61,406 nucleotides of DNA from Flavobacteriaceae bacterium. GTDB lineage: Bacteria; Bacteroidota; Bacteroidia; Flavobacteriales; Flavobacteriaceae. Positions 35,672-44,435 of the stretch are shown in pieces. Within the stretch, counting starts at the first letter, position 1. Every line of letters begins with the position of its first letter. A model generated the notes under the pieces. The model did no database searches, had not been told where the DNA came from, and saw only the letters and a program-made list of their open reading frames with translations. Location of the stretch: contig JABABD010000010.1 of the NCBI GenBank assembly GCA_014238425.1, forward strand, positions 1 through 61,406. The letters run 5' to 3'. The position numbers and the translations under genes were made by a program.

Positions 35672-36154
35672 ATGCGATTTATGAAAACTGAGTTTAAAGA
35701 ATCCCAGAGATTTAGGCAGTGGTGGATTTGGCTTCTTATGTCTCCATTAATATTGGTTACAGCGTATGTGATTATAGCTCAGTTAATTCTAGGAAAGCCT
35801 ATTGGAGATAAGCCTTTGCCAGATATTGGAGTTCTGTTGTTTTCGCTTTTCGCTTTTGGCATTATATTTTTAGTTTGGTACATGCGATTAGATACCAAAA
35901 TTAATGAGAAAGGTGTATTCATGACATATAGACCCGTTTTACGACGTACATATATGTGGAAGGATATCGATAAGACTGAAATCATAGATTACGGCTTTGT
36001 TGGATATGGCTTCAGGTGGAGACCAAAGCATGGGTGGGTATATAATATTGGAGGCAACATGGGCCTAAAAATCTATCTTAAATCTGGAAAACACCTTACA
36101 ATTGGCACTCAAAAACCCAATGAGTTAAAAAACTTTATGGATCAAAAACTATAG
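35672..36154 (+). CDS. two-helix membrane protein of unknown function
   Basis: This 160-residue protein has two membrane helices (residues 22-43 and 55-73). The cytoplasmic C-terminus is strand-rich: YMWKDIDKTEIIDYGFVGYG, then IYLKSGKHLTIGTQKPNELK. The tail looks like a PH-like domain of the bacterial PH family, but that is a guess. It starts three bases after the dehydrogenase stop, so it is in the same mRNA. ATG 35672 or 35681 could be the start. It ends two bases from the convergent lipoprotein. Confidence 0.78.
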   Translation: MRFMKTEFKESQRFRQWWIWLLMSPLILVTAYVIIAQLILGKPIGDKPLPDIGVLLFSLFAFGIIFLVWYMRLDTKINEKGVFMTYRPVLRRTYMWKDIDKTEIIDYGFVGYGFRWRPKHGWVYNIGGNMGLKIYLKSGKHLTIGTQKPNELKNFMDQKL

Positions 36155-36155
36155 T

Positions 36156-36971
36156 TTATTCCTCAGCAACTGTATGAGTATCTAGTGCCTGTATAGATGT
36201 GGCATGCAAGCTTCCAGCTAGAGGTAATGTAATCCCAATTTGAGAAAAATCTTCCAGTTGATATGAAATGCTAGCCTCAGAGCGTACTAATCCGATATCT
36301 TTTACATAATGATTAGTAATTTCCAGTATATTTTGAGTGTCTAAAATCAGAACATCCACAAAACTTCCAGGAATCACTTCAACACGTGTTGTAATAGTTA
36401 GTTCTAGAATTAAAGAAGACTCTATAGCATTGTCATAGTTTATATTATTTAAAAAAAGGCTAGGTGAAGCTGTGCCTTGTACCGTTTTCAGTATATAAGT
36501 AGCTATGATAGGCAGCCCTTCAATGGTCTGCTCAATAGTGCCATCAACAGATGAAAGCACTTCATTTACAGATGTATTCGTGTTATAAAATATCGCATTA
36601 TTAACACCTATTTGTAAATCGTCCAAACCTTCAAAAGGAAAAGTAATACTGCCAGTGCCTAATAAGGTTGAAGACGTTCGAGTTAGGTCTAACTGTGTTA
36701 ATATAGTATTCATTGTACCTGTGGCTATGCCATTAACTGATAGTCCGAAGGTGTTATTATTAGCAAGTGAGACGTAAAGAGAATCGCGCGTGTTTTGAGT
36801 CTGGTTTAAATCTATGTTGCGATTGGTTACATTATAATTCCAATAATTAGCGAGCGTTAATGGGAAATAATTTCCCGAATTAACTGGATTATCATCGTTG
36901 TCATTATTTGAACAAGATGCTACTGAAAGAAGTAATATAAAAATACTGGTAATTCTGAAGAGCTTTTTCAT
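36156..36971 (-). CDS. lipoprotein of unknown function
   Basis: This 271-residue protein has the lipobox LLSVASC near residue 20, then Asn/Asp repeats (SNNDNDDNP) and YFPLTLANYWNYNV, a segment common in Bacteroidota surface lipoproteins. The Asp run right after the Cys fits a lipoprotein export signal for the outer leaflet. The rest is beta-rich. No enzyme motif is seen. The 280 bases between it and aroC carry only AT-rich DNA with possible promoters. Confidence 0.82.
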   Translation of the reverse strand: MKKLFRITSIFILLLSVASCSNNDNDDNPVNSGNYFPLTLANYWNYNVTNRNIDLNQTQNTRDSLYVSLANNNTFGLSVNGIATGTMNTILTQLDLTRTSSTLLGTGSITFPFEGLDDLQIGVNNAIFYNTNTSVNEVLSSVDGTIEQTIEGLPIIATYILKTVQGTASPSLFLNNINYDNAIESSLILELTITTRVEVIPGSFVDVLILDTQNILEITNHYVKDIGLVRSEASISYQLEDFSQIGITLPLAGSLHATSIQALDTHTVAEE

Positions 36972-37251
36972 CTCGTGCGCTTTTATTTAAAAACGGCAAA
37001 AATCTAAATAAATTATATATACAAAACAGGAGAGGTTAAAGTAATGGCACTTATTTTTGAAATCTCTCATCATTTAATATTGATGTATTGATAAGTTAAA
37101 ATGCACTTCCGTTTTTTGATAAAAACTATAAGAGGATCTTTAAGTTTTTATCATCAAAAATAGTATTGTACAACAAACAATTTTTGTTTCTGTAATAGTA
37201 TATTTACTTTAGCGTATCAATAGTAACTCACTAACGACTAATTAGCATTTA

Positions 37252-38313
37252 ATGGCAGGAAATTCCTTCGGAAACATTTTTAAACTCACCACATTTGGAG
37301 AATCACATGGAGAAGCTATTGGGGGTGTTATAGATGGCTGCCCATCTGGTATCCATATCGATTTAGAAGCTGTCCAGAATGAGATGGATAGGCGTAAACC
37401 AGGACAGTCAGATATCGTAACCCAGCGTAAGGAACCGGATGTTGTTAAATTCCTTTCCGGAATTTTTGAAGGATATACTACCGGAACATCTATAGGTTTT
37501 ATCATTCAAAATGCAAATCAAAAATCCAAAGACTATTCTCATATAAAAGATTCGTATCGTCCGAGTCATGCAGATTATACATATGATCAGAAGTATGGCG
37601 TAAGAGATTATCGTGGTGGTGGTCGTAGTTCGGCAAGAGAAACAGCATGTAGAGTTGTTGCTGGAGCCATTGTTAAACAAGTGCTTAAGGATATTAAAAT
37701 TAATGCTTATGTGTCTTCGGTGGGAGAAATTGAGTTACAAACACCGTATCAGGAATTAGATTTTTCGGTTGCAGAAACTAATACGGTGCGTTGTCCTGAT
37801 TCGGCTATAGCGGAAGAGATGATTACAAAAATCAAGGAGATTCGTAAAGAAGGAGATACCATTGGAGGAACGATAACTTGTGTACTTCAAAATGTACCAA
37901 TAGGATTAGGAGAACCTGTATTTGATAGACTTCATGCGGAATTAGGAAAAGCTATGTTATCAATAAATGCTGTTAAGGGCTTTGAATATGGTAGTGGTTT
38001 CTCTGGAACAAAAATGAGAGGAAGCGAACATAATGATTTGTTTAACGCAGATGGTTCTACCAAGACAAATTATTCGGGAGGTATTCAAGGCGGTATAAGC
38101 AATGGAGAAGATATTTATTTTAAAGTAGCTTTCAAGCCTGTAGCAACAATAATGCAGAATCAAGATACGATAGATAAAGAAGGGAATATGACAGAAATGC
38201 ATGGAAAAGGTCGTCATGATCCATGTGTCGTGCCTAGAGCTGTGCCTATTGTAGAAGCTATGGCTGCATTGGTGCTAATGGACTATTACTTGCTTAATAA
38301 GATGTATGCGTAA
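37252..38313 (+). CDS. aroC: chorismate synthase
   Basis: AroC makes chorismate from EPSP with reduced FMN. The 353-residue protein has [20 protein letters not shown] at the N-terminus, then [37 protein letters not shown] and [10 protein letters not shown]. All family signatures are present. The ATG is at 37252. It is a single-gene unit, 84 bases before the symporter gene. Confidence 0.97.
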   Translation: MAGNSFGNIFKLTTFGESHGEAIGGVIDGCPSGIHIDLEAVQNEMDRRKPGQSDIVTQRKEPDVVKFLSGIFEGYTTGTSIGFIIQNANQKSKDYSHIKDSYRPSHADYTYDQKYGVRDYRGGGRSSARETACRVVAGAIVKQVLKDIKINAYVSSVGEIELQTPYQELDFSVAETNTVRCPDSAIAEEMITKIKEIRKEGDTIGGTITCVLQNVPIGLGEPVFDRLHAELGKAMLSINAVKGFEYGSGFSGTKMRGSEHNDLFNADGSTKTNYSGGIQGGISNGEDIYFKVAFKPVATIMQNQDTIDKEGNMTEMHGKGRHDPCVVPRAVPIVEAMAALVLMDYYLLNKMYA

Positions 38314-38397
38314 TCAGGTTTTCTGTGATACGCCAATAAAAGATTATAATAACTTAATAAGATTCCCTAATTTCATGGGAACTAAATAACTTTTTTA

Positions 38398-39723
38398 ATG
38401 AGAAAACTAGAACTACACTGGAAGATTTTAATTGGTATGTTAGCAGGACTGCTCTTTGGTTTTATAATGCTTCAATTTGATTGGGGGAAAGACTTTGTTA
38501 CAGATTGGATTAAACCCTTAGGAACCATTTTTGTAAAGCTTCTTAAACTTATTGCAATTCCTTTAATATTGGCCTCATTAATTAAAGGTATTTCAGATTT
38601 AAAGGATATCTCGAAGTTTAAGAATATTGGCGTACGAACTATTATTACGTACGTGCTAACAACAATCGTAGCTATTTCTATCGGACTGATGTTGGTGAAT
38701 GTTTTACAGCCAGGAAACGGTGTTTCGGATGAGACTATTTCTAAATTAACATCAACCTATGCTGGCAATAGCAGTGTGCAAGAAAAAATTGCGGAGGCTA
38801 CAAAGCAAGTTGAAAGTGGACCATTACAATTCCTAGAAGATATGGTTCCTGACAATGCTTTTAAGGCCATGAGTAATAATAGACTGATGCTTCAAGTAAT
38901 ATTCTTTTCTATTTTCTTAGGGATTTCAATGTTACTAATTGGCGAAAAAAGAGCCAATCCATTAAAAAATGTATTTGATTCATTGAATGATGTTGTGCTG
39001 AAAATGGTGGATTTGATAATGCTGTCTGCGCCGTATGCTGTTTTTGCTCTCTTGGCGAGTGTAGTCGTATCATCAGACGATCCAGACATTCTTGTGGCTT
39101 TAGCTCAGTATTCTGGTGTGGTGGTACTTGGTTTGCTTTTAATGATAGTGTTTTATGCTATTATTGTGTCAACTGTAACAAAGAAAAATCCGTTTTGGTT
39201 TCTAAAGGAAATCAGTCCTGCACAGTTGTTGGCTTTCTCTACAAGTAGTAGTGCTGCGACTTTACCAGTGACTATGGAACGTGTAGAAGAGCATATTGGT
39301 GTTGATAAAGAAGTTTCTAGTTTTGTGTTACCTGTAGGTGCCACGATTAATATGGATGGTACTAGTTTGTATCAAGCTGTGGCTGCCGTTTTTATCTTTC
39401 AAGCCTTAGGATTAGATTTAACTTTTGCTGATCAGATTACTATTGTGGTAACGGCATTGTTGGCGTCAATTGGTAGCGCCGCGGTACCTGGAGCAGGTAT
39501 GGTCATGTTAGTGATTGTTCTTGAATCCGTTGAAATGCCACCAGAGTTATTACCTATTGGTCTTGCTTTAATTTTTGCTGTTGACCGCCCTTTGGATATG
39601 TGCCGTACTGTAGTTAATGTTACAGGCGATGCCATGGTGTCTATGCTCGTCGCAAAATCTGTTGGGAAGTTAGGAGAACCAAAAGTGAAGAATTGGGATG
39701 ACCACTATGAAGAGGTGAAATAA
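38398..39723 (+). CDS. dicarboxylate/amino-acid:cation symporter (DAACS family)
   Basis: This 441-residue protein has about eight membrane helices. Conserved marks are SPAQLLAFSTSSSAATLPVT (serine-rich re-entrant loop), LPVGATINMDGTSLYQAVAA, GSAAVPGAGMVM and a final AVDRPLDMCRTVVNVTGDA. The fold is GltPh-like, so it takes up glutamate, aspartate or C4-dicarboxylates with Na+ or H+. The substrate is not fixed. A decayed gene follows downstream. Confidence 0.94.
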   Translation: MRKLELHWKILIGMLAGLLFGFIMLQFDWGKDFVTDWIKPLGTIFVKLLKLIAIPLILASLIKGISDLKDISKFKNIGVRTIITYVLTTIVAISIGLMLVNVLQPGNGVSDETISKLTSTYAGNSSVQEKIAEATKQVESGPLQFLEDMVPDNAFKAMSNNRLMLQVIFFSIFLGISMLLIGEKRANPLKNVFDSLNDVVLKMVDLIMLSAPYAVFALLASVVVSSDDPDILVALAQYSGVVVLGLLLMIVFYAIIVSTVTKKNPFWFLKEISPAQLLAFSTSSSAATLPVTMERVEEHIGVDKEVSSFVLPVGATINMDGTSLYQAVAAVFIFQALGLDLTFADQITIVVTALLASIGSAAVPGAGMVMLVIVLESVEMPPELLPIGLALIFAVDRPLDMCRTVVNVTGDAMVSMLVAKSVGKLGEPKVKNWDDHYEEVK

Positions 39724-39764
39724 TTTTATGACTTTAAAAGACTAATCAACTAAATAGAATTTGA

Positions 39765-39974
39765 ATGTTTGTTTTTTTACGTATCCATGAAAAAAATTGA
39801 CGCAGAGAATGATACCAGCTTATCGCTAATTAAAGAATGCGTAAAGCGAGGGCATGGAGTTGCTATGCGCGCACCTACAAATTTAAGGTGAGTTTTCTTC
39901 AGAGTAGGATTATAGACAAGTTACAAGCGTTTGATAAACGTTCAAGATTAAGAAAAACAGTTGAAGACGCATAA
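39765..39974 (+). pseudogene. remnant of a glutathione-synthetase-like ATP-grasp gene
   Basis: From ATG 39765 the frame reads FVFLRIHEK and then stops in a run of seven A (39790-39796). Removing one A joins it to KIDAENDTSLSLIKECVKRG and HGVAMRAPTNLR, which resembles the N-terminus of Bacteroidota glutathione-synthetase-like proteins. From 39888 another frame reads SRIIDKLQAFDKRSRLRK to a stop at 39974 and could be the C-terminal tail. About 800 bases of centre are missing. The family match is from memory of such N-termini and is moderately sure. Confidence 0.55.
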
Positions 39975-39983
39975 CCCTATGGT

Positions 39984-40802
39984 ATGCTAAAAATTAAAAA
40001 CTCTTTAGTTTCTGTTGATTGGCTTCTGGAGCACATTGATGTTCCTAATCTTATTATTTTAGACGCCAGTATTCCAAAAGTAGTTGACCGTACTTCTGAA
40101 GCATCAAAAAAGCAAATTCCTAAAACTCGTTTTTTCGATATTAAAAATGATTTTAGTGATACCTCAGGTACTTTTCCTAATACGTTTCCTTCAGCTTTGC
40201 TATTCCAAGAGTCTGCTCAAAACCTAGGAGTAAATTCGGATAGTGTCATTGTTATATATGACGACAAAGGGATTTATTCAAGCCCAAGAGCTTGGTGGTT
40301 ATTCAAAGCATTTGGACATGATAACGTTGCTGTATTAGATGGTGGCTTGATTGAATGGATAGCTGCTGGCCATAACCTCGAAGTGAAGCAAAAACATACC
40401 ATCGCAAAGGGAAATTTTAGAGCTAACTTAGTAAATGATACCTTGTGCTTTTTTGATGATATTGTAACGTTTTCTACAGACACATGCACACATATCTTGG
40501 ATGCGCGCTCATATGAAAGATTTAAAGGTTTGGTTCCTGAACCCAGAAAAGGACTTAGAAGCGGAACGATTCCTAATTCAAAAAGCCTTCCATTTGAATC
40601 ACTATTCAATGATGAAAAAATGAAATCTGTATCGGACTTACAGAGCATTTTTGCTAAATTTGGACATAAGGATGATACGTTTGTGTTTTCATGTGGCTCA
40701 GGAATTACGGCCTGCGTATTGGCATTGGGAGCTACGCTTTCTGGTTATGAAAATCTTATAGTATATGATGGGTCTTGGACTGAATACGGAAGCTTAACTT
40801 AA
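39984..40802 (+). CDS. sulfurtransferase (thiosulfate/3-mercaptopyruvate type, two rhodanese domains)
   Basis: The 272-residue protein has two rhodanese domains. The first has VIVIYDDKGIYSSPRAWWLF and VLDGGLIEW; the second has the active-site loop FSCGSGITAC with catalytic Cys237. The CGSG(I/V)T loop is typical of 3-mercaptopyruvate sulfurtransferases. It probably moves sulfur to cyanide or thiol acceptors in the cytoplasm. It follows a decayed gene and precedes a small protein in the same mRNA. Confidence 0.92.
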   Translation: MLKIKNSLVSVDWLLEHIDVPNLIILDASIPKVVDRTSEASKKQIPKTRFFDIKNDFSDTSGTFPNTFPSALLFQESAQNLGVNSDSVIVIYDDKGIYSSPRAWWLFKAFGHDNVAVLDGGLIEWIAAGHNLEVKQKHTIAKGNFRANLVNDTLCFFDDIVTFSTDTCTHILDARSYERFKGLVPEPRKGLRSGTIPNSKSLPFESLFNDEKMKSVSDLQSIFAKFGHKDDTFVFSCGSGITACVLALGATLSGYENLIVYDGSWTEYGSLT

Positions 40803-40812
40803 AATTTAGTGC

Positions 40813-41133
40813 ATGAATTGGACAAAAGACGAACTGGTAGCCTATATATTGCTCTATGCTGCGAATTCTAACTTTATAGAAGACAATCGTGAAAGAAACG
40901 TAATTATCTCTAAAGTGGATATGCAAACGTTTCAAAATATTCATAACGAATTTGATAATGATAATGATTATCAAAGCATTCAAAAAATCATTAAAGGTCT
41001 TGAAACGCATAATTATTCTAAAGATGATTTAGAAGAGTTGTTTATAGATATTAAACTGATGTTTCTATCAGATGGAGATTATGATGTTTTGGAGCAAAAT
41101 ATGATGCTGGGTCTCAAAAAAATACTCTTATAA
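40813..41133 (+). CDS. small helical protein of unknown function
   Basis: This 106-residue acidic protein has no signal peptide or membrane segment. It appears all-helical and ends DYDVLEQNMMLGLKKILL. The layout recalls very short TerB-like proteins, but no metal-binding residues can be assigned with certainty. The gene starts 10 bases after the sulfurtransferase stop and is probably co-transcribed. Its role is unknown. Confidence 0.75.
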   Translation: MNWTKDELVAYILLYAANSNFIEDNRERNVIISKVDMQTFQNIHNEFDNDNDYQSIQKIIKGLETHNYSKDDLEELFIDIKLMFLSDGDYDVLEQNMMLGLKKILL

Positions 41134-41308
41134 TTTAATGAAGGAATCACTACTACCATATTGTGTATAGTTAATAGAGTTAGTATTTAACGTGACGAGT
41201 CTTCAAAAAAAAGGTTTGTATGTACCCATTAAGTATATCACCGATTCTTACTTCTAATAATGATAATTTAAATAAGAAATTGGATTTTATATTGAAGAGT
41301 TTAAAATA

Positions 41309-41451
41309 AAAGCCTCAAAGAATAACTTCTATCCAATAAGGGAATTTCCTTATTACTCTTAATGCTTTTGACATTGGCACTTTAGAGAATTCAGCTCATT
41401 CCCATCTAACAGAAGATGGGGCCAAATTGATGTATATAACCTTGAGGCTTT
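41309..41451 (+). ncRNA. orphan structured RNA candidate
   Basis: In a 569-base gap without a long frame, four helices are visible. P1 pairs AAAGCCTCAA (41309-41318) with TTGAGGCTTT (41442-41451). P2 is AATAAGG/CCTTATT (41335-41341, 41348-41354). P3 is TTGGC/GCCAA (41374-41378, 41421-41425). P4 is CCCATCT/AGATGGG (41401-41407, 41414-41420) nested in P3. The closing stem around two hairpins suggests a stable RNA. The 6S-Flavo family is one idea. The strand is assumed; no clear promoter or terminator is seen. The rest of 41134-41661 shows nothing. Confidence 0.4.
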
Positions 41452-41661
41452 ATAGTTGTAGTGTAGTCACAAAAATCTACTCTAATTAAGACTACGGTTA
41501 AATTTAACTAGGACTAACCACATCTTTGTTAAACCCGATAAGAAATTACTTTTTTAGTAGCTCAGTTGTTGTCATTCATCGAATTTTTAAGCTGGTTTTC
41601 TTGATTTATCAAATAATTTGGTCTTATATCGATTTAATAAAGTATCTATTAAAGCTGTTCA

Positions 41662-41669
41662 TATATTTG
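41662..41669 (+). promoter_or_regulatory. -7 promoter box for the T9SS-CTD protein gene
   Basis: TATATTTG is an exact TAnnTTTG match, 33 bases before the ATG at 41703. It argues against the longer frame that opens at 41526. Confidence 0.5.
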
Positions 41670-41702
41670 AACTATCAAATTATTTATGTAGATAGATACA
41701 TT

Positions 41703-42071
41703 ATGAAAAACGTAATCTTTATAGCAACCCTTTTATTTAGCACTCTTGGTTTTTCACAAGAATATGCTGAAAACGGATTGATTGCAATTCCTTCTGATTC
41801 AGAAAACTTTGATGCACCTAGCGTAAACTTAGATGAATTGACTGCATTTGATATTATAGCCAATATGAAAGTTGGCGAAGTTGTATTTACTGCACCCGAT
41901 AAAATAGATTACATAAATATATACAATACGGATAATCGAGAGATATTTTCAGCTAAAGGAAGCATCATAGAAACGAAGAAGATTGATATATCTTTCTTGC
42001 CTTCTGGAACTTATTTTCTAGAAGTTGTTATTGGAAAGAATATGGCCTCTCATAAAATCGTAAAGAAATAA
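41703..42071 (+). CDS. minimal T9SS type A sorting-domain protein
   Basis: From ATG 41703 the product has 122 residues with a signal peptide (VIFIATLLFSTLGFSQ). After a short linker of about 35 residues it consists almost only of a type A sorting domain: INIYNTDNREIFSAKG, ISFLPSGTYFLEVV and a final ASHKIVKK. Normally this domain follows a large cargo and directs it through type IX secretion. Here there is nearly no cargo. It is a single gene with promoter box and terminator. Confidence 0.78.
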   Translation: MKNVIFIATLLFSTLGFSQEYAENGLIAIPSDSENFDAPSVNLDELTAFDIIANMKVGEVVFTAPDKIDYINIYNTDNREIFSAKGSIIETKKIDISFLPSGTYFLEVVIGKNMASHKIVKK

Positions 42072-42096
42072 TTTTAATTTTTTTGTTTTAAGTTTT

Positions 42097-42133
42097 AAAA
42101 CCTTAGGTCATATGCTATGATTTAAGGTTTTTT
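42097..42133. terminator. bidirectional terminator
   Basis: AAAACCTTA (42097-42105) pairs with TAAGGTTTT (42123-42131), with T-runs on both strands. It serves the T9SS protein and the convergent DCC gene, whose stop lies at 42135. Confidence 0.75.
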
Positions 42134-42134
42134 A

Positions 42135-42551
42135 TTACAAAAACTTTGCTTGAAGTTCTGGCGTGGGAATCATACAGGACTCTTTTTTACCATACCATTT
42201 ATATCGATTTTTTGCAATATAGTCGTATGCCCAATTTCGCATGAATGTTGGAACTATGAAAAACAACCTCAGGAGATTTCGCGGAAAACCAAGTTTCATT
42301 GCAATTCTTAATGCGGCAGATGATTTGATACTAATACCTTTATTGGGTTGGTATAATAATATTGAATCAGTTTTTGACATGTCAACGCCATGCTCATTTA
42401 TTATTGCTTTTCCAATATCTGATTGTAAAGGAGCAAACCTAAACATATCATTTTTGTCATGCTTGATAATGTATATAATAGATGCGTTACAAAGATTGCA
42501 TACACCATCGAATAGGACTATTTTTTTATCTTGAGGCAGTTGTATTTTCAC
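42135..42551 (-). CDS. thiol-disulfide oxidoreductase, DCC family (DUF393)
   Basis: This 138-residue protein has the signature VLFDGVCNLCNASIIYII, where the Asp and two Cys give the DCC name, and RFAPLQSDIG. It is a thioredoxin-like fold without a signal peptide, so it acts in the cytoplasm. Redox partners are unknown. Its start lies 21 bases after the TPR regulator stop, so it may be read from that mRNA. Confidence 0.9.
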   Translation of the reverse strand: MKIQLPQDKKIVLFDGVCNLCNASIIYIIKHDKNDMFRFAPLQSDIGKAIINEHGVDMSKTDSILLYQPNKGISIKSSAALRIAMKLGFPRNLLRLFFIVPTFMRNWAYDYIAKNRYKWYGKKESCMIPTPELQAKFL

Positions 42552-42572
42552 AATGCAAAGATACCATATCTT

Positions 42573-44333
42573 TTACAATGAACTCAGGAATGAAATCAGT
42601 TCTTGCCCTTTTCCTAGACCAAGTTTTACTTTTAATCGGTACTTAGATTTTTTGACACTATCAGGCAAAACGTTAAGCATGGTAGCTATCTCTTTGGTTG
42701 TTAGATTCATTCTTAAAAAGGCTGCTAATCGAATCTCTTTTTCAGTAATGTCTGTATTGAGCTCTTTTATCCTAATATCAAAATCATTGTGAACTTCAGA
42801 AAAATAGGATTTGAATATTTCCCAGTCTTTGTCTTCTGCATTTTCTTTTTTCAGTAGGGTGATAAGACGTCTAAATTCCACTTTAAATAACTCTGGTGAT
42901 TGTCTGATTTTTTCTAGATTCTCTTTCAGTTCTTGAATAAACGAATTCTTTTGAACAAGGTGCATGGTTTGCGAGGTCAATTCTTTTTTCTTGAATTCAA
43001 TTTCCTGTTTATAAATGGCTTCTTGCTTCTCACGGGCTATTCTATTCTTTTTTATTCGTTGTTTAAACCCAAAATATAATAGCCCCGCAATTGCTAAAAA
43101 CGAAAACATACCAATCCCATAAATAGACTTCGTTAAATTACTGACCTTAACTCTTTGATTCAACTTATTGATTTCGCCTTCCTGTACTAATAATGCTTTT
43201 TCTTTTTTTTCTGTTTGGTATTGGACTTCTAATTGATTGACTTTTTCTAATGTTTCTTTTTTAAAGACGGAATCATACACTTTAAAATGTAGTTCACGAT
43301 ACTTATACGCTTCCTTATAGTTTTTTAATGAGGCGTAGGTTCTCGCTATATTGTAATAATTTCCTGCGATGCTTTTTTTAGTCTTTATTTTTTTACTGAT
43401 GCGTAACGCTTCTTTATAATATACTAGGGCCTGTTCATGATTCCCTTTTGCCCTGCTTATATTTCCTAGACTGTTTGTGGCGGCGGTTATTTTCACGGGG
43501 AAATTATTTTCACGTCCTATTTTTAATGCTTTCTTATAATAATAGGCTGCTGAATCTAGGTCATTCATATTTTTATAAGCACTTCCGATATTAATATTTA
43601 CAGATGCTAAATTAAATTCTTGCTCTCTTTCTGCATATGACATTTCCGCCTTTCGAAAATAGGCTAATGCCGAATCGTGATGCTTAAGCTTTCCTTGAAT
43701 TAATCCTAAGTTCATCCAGAGGCCCGCTAGAGCTTTGGTGTTGTTTTTTCTGAGATAAATAGCTTCTGCTTTCTTAAAGTAACTATCTGCTAATACAATG
43801 TTTTTAAGATCGCCGTGTATGGCTGCAACTCGACCATAATCTTTAGCCAATAATTCATCTTTCAGTCCTAAAGTTTCCTTTTCTTTGAGTGCTTGCATTG
43901 CTGATTCCATAGCGTCTTCAAAGTGTCCGAGCCTTCTTTGAACTTTACTAAGAAACCGAAGATTGTCATGAGCTCGCTTTTTTTGGCCTAACTTGTAAAA
44001 TTCTGCAATGGCTTCTTTGTATAAAACTTCTGCCATCTCGTATTCAGATATACTGTTATAATATCCAGCCTTTTGTCGTGCTAAAGTTGCTTTGTATTTT
44101 AAAGAGTCAACACGTGTTGCAAGATCAATTAAACTATCGAGGTAGATTTTATGCTTTTTATTATCGTAAAACCTTGCTATACCACATAATCGCTTGTAAA
44201 TTTCAATACGCTTCTCATTAGTCAAATTTTGTTTTAGTACAACTTCTAGACTGTCAATTTTGATATCACGTTTTTGCGCAGAACAATAAAAAGGAGCAGT
44301 GATAATGAGTACTAATATGAGTCGAATGAACAT
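42573..44333 (-). CDS. TPR-repeat membrane protein with C-terminal HTH
   Basis: This 586-residue protein has a signal-like N-terminus (LILVLIITAPFYCSAQ) and about eight tetratricopeptide repeats at residues 40-345, such as ALAYFRKAEMSYAEREQEF. A membrane helix at about 400-420 (YGIGMFSFLAIAGLLYFGF) and a coiled coil follow. The end carries a LuxR-like helix-turn-helix: LTTKEIATMLNVLPDSVKKS. The layout puts the repeats outside and the HTH inside, so it may be a one-piece signalling regulator. Target genes are unknown. Confidence 0.88.
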   Translation of the reverse strand: MFIRLILVLIITAPFYCSAQKRDIKIDSLEVVLKQNLTNEKRIEIYKRLCGIARFYDNKKHKIYLDSLIDLATRVDSLKYKATLARQKAGYYNSISEYEMAEVLYKEAIAEFYKLGQKKRAHDNLRFLSKVQRRLGHFEDAMESAMQALKEKETLGLKDELLAKDYGRVAAIHGDLKNIVLADSYFKKAEAIYLRKNNTKALAGLWMNLGLIQGKLKHHDSALAYFRKAEMSYAEREQEFNLASVNINIGSAYKNMNDLDSAAYYYKKALKIGRENNFPVKITAATNSLGNISRAKGNHEQALVYYKEALRISKKIKTKKSIAGNYYNIARTYASLKNYKEAYKYRELHFKVYDSVFKKETLEKVNQLEVQYQTEKKEKALLVQEGEINKLNQRVKVSNLTKSIYGIGMFSFLAIAGLLYFGFKQRIKKNRIAREKQEAIYKQEIEFKKKELTSQTMHLVQKNSFIQELKENLEKIRQSPELFKVEFRRLITLLKKENAEDKDWEIFKSYFSEVHNDFDIRIKELNTDITEKEIRLAAFLRMNLTTKEIATMLNVLPDSVKKSKYRLKVKLGLGKGQELISFLSSL

Positions 44334-44435
44334 GACATGGTGTAGTTGATTAAAACTAATTTAGAACTATTCTCTATACAACTAAGAGCAAATCCCGTTT
44401 AATTTGGGTGAGTCCACCCATTGTCCACCTACATT

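Noticed and set aside
41526..41702. Longer frame for the T9SS sorting-domain protein
   Set aside because: The added part is not signal-like, and an exact -7 box at 41662 lies within it. The signal peptide begins at 41703.
42553..42792. 79-codon plus-strand frame opposite the TPR regulator
   Set aside because: It is antisense to the conserved HTH end of the regulator and has no features of its own.
44404..44419. Short inverted repeat TGGGTGAGTCCACCCA upstream of the TPR regulator
   Set aside because: The arms are only five to six bases and no T-run or promoter box is near. It is too weak to call an operator or terminator.
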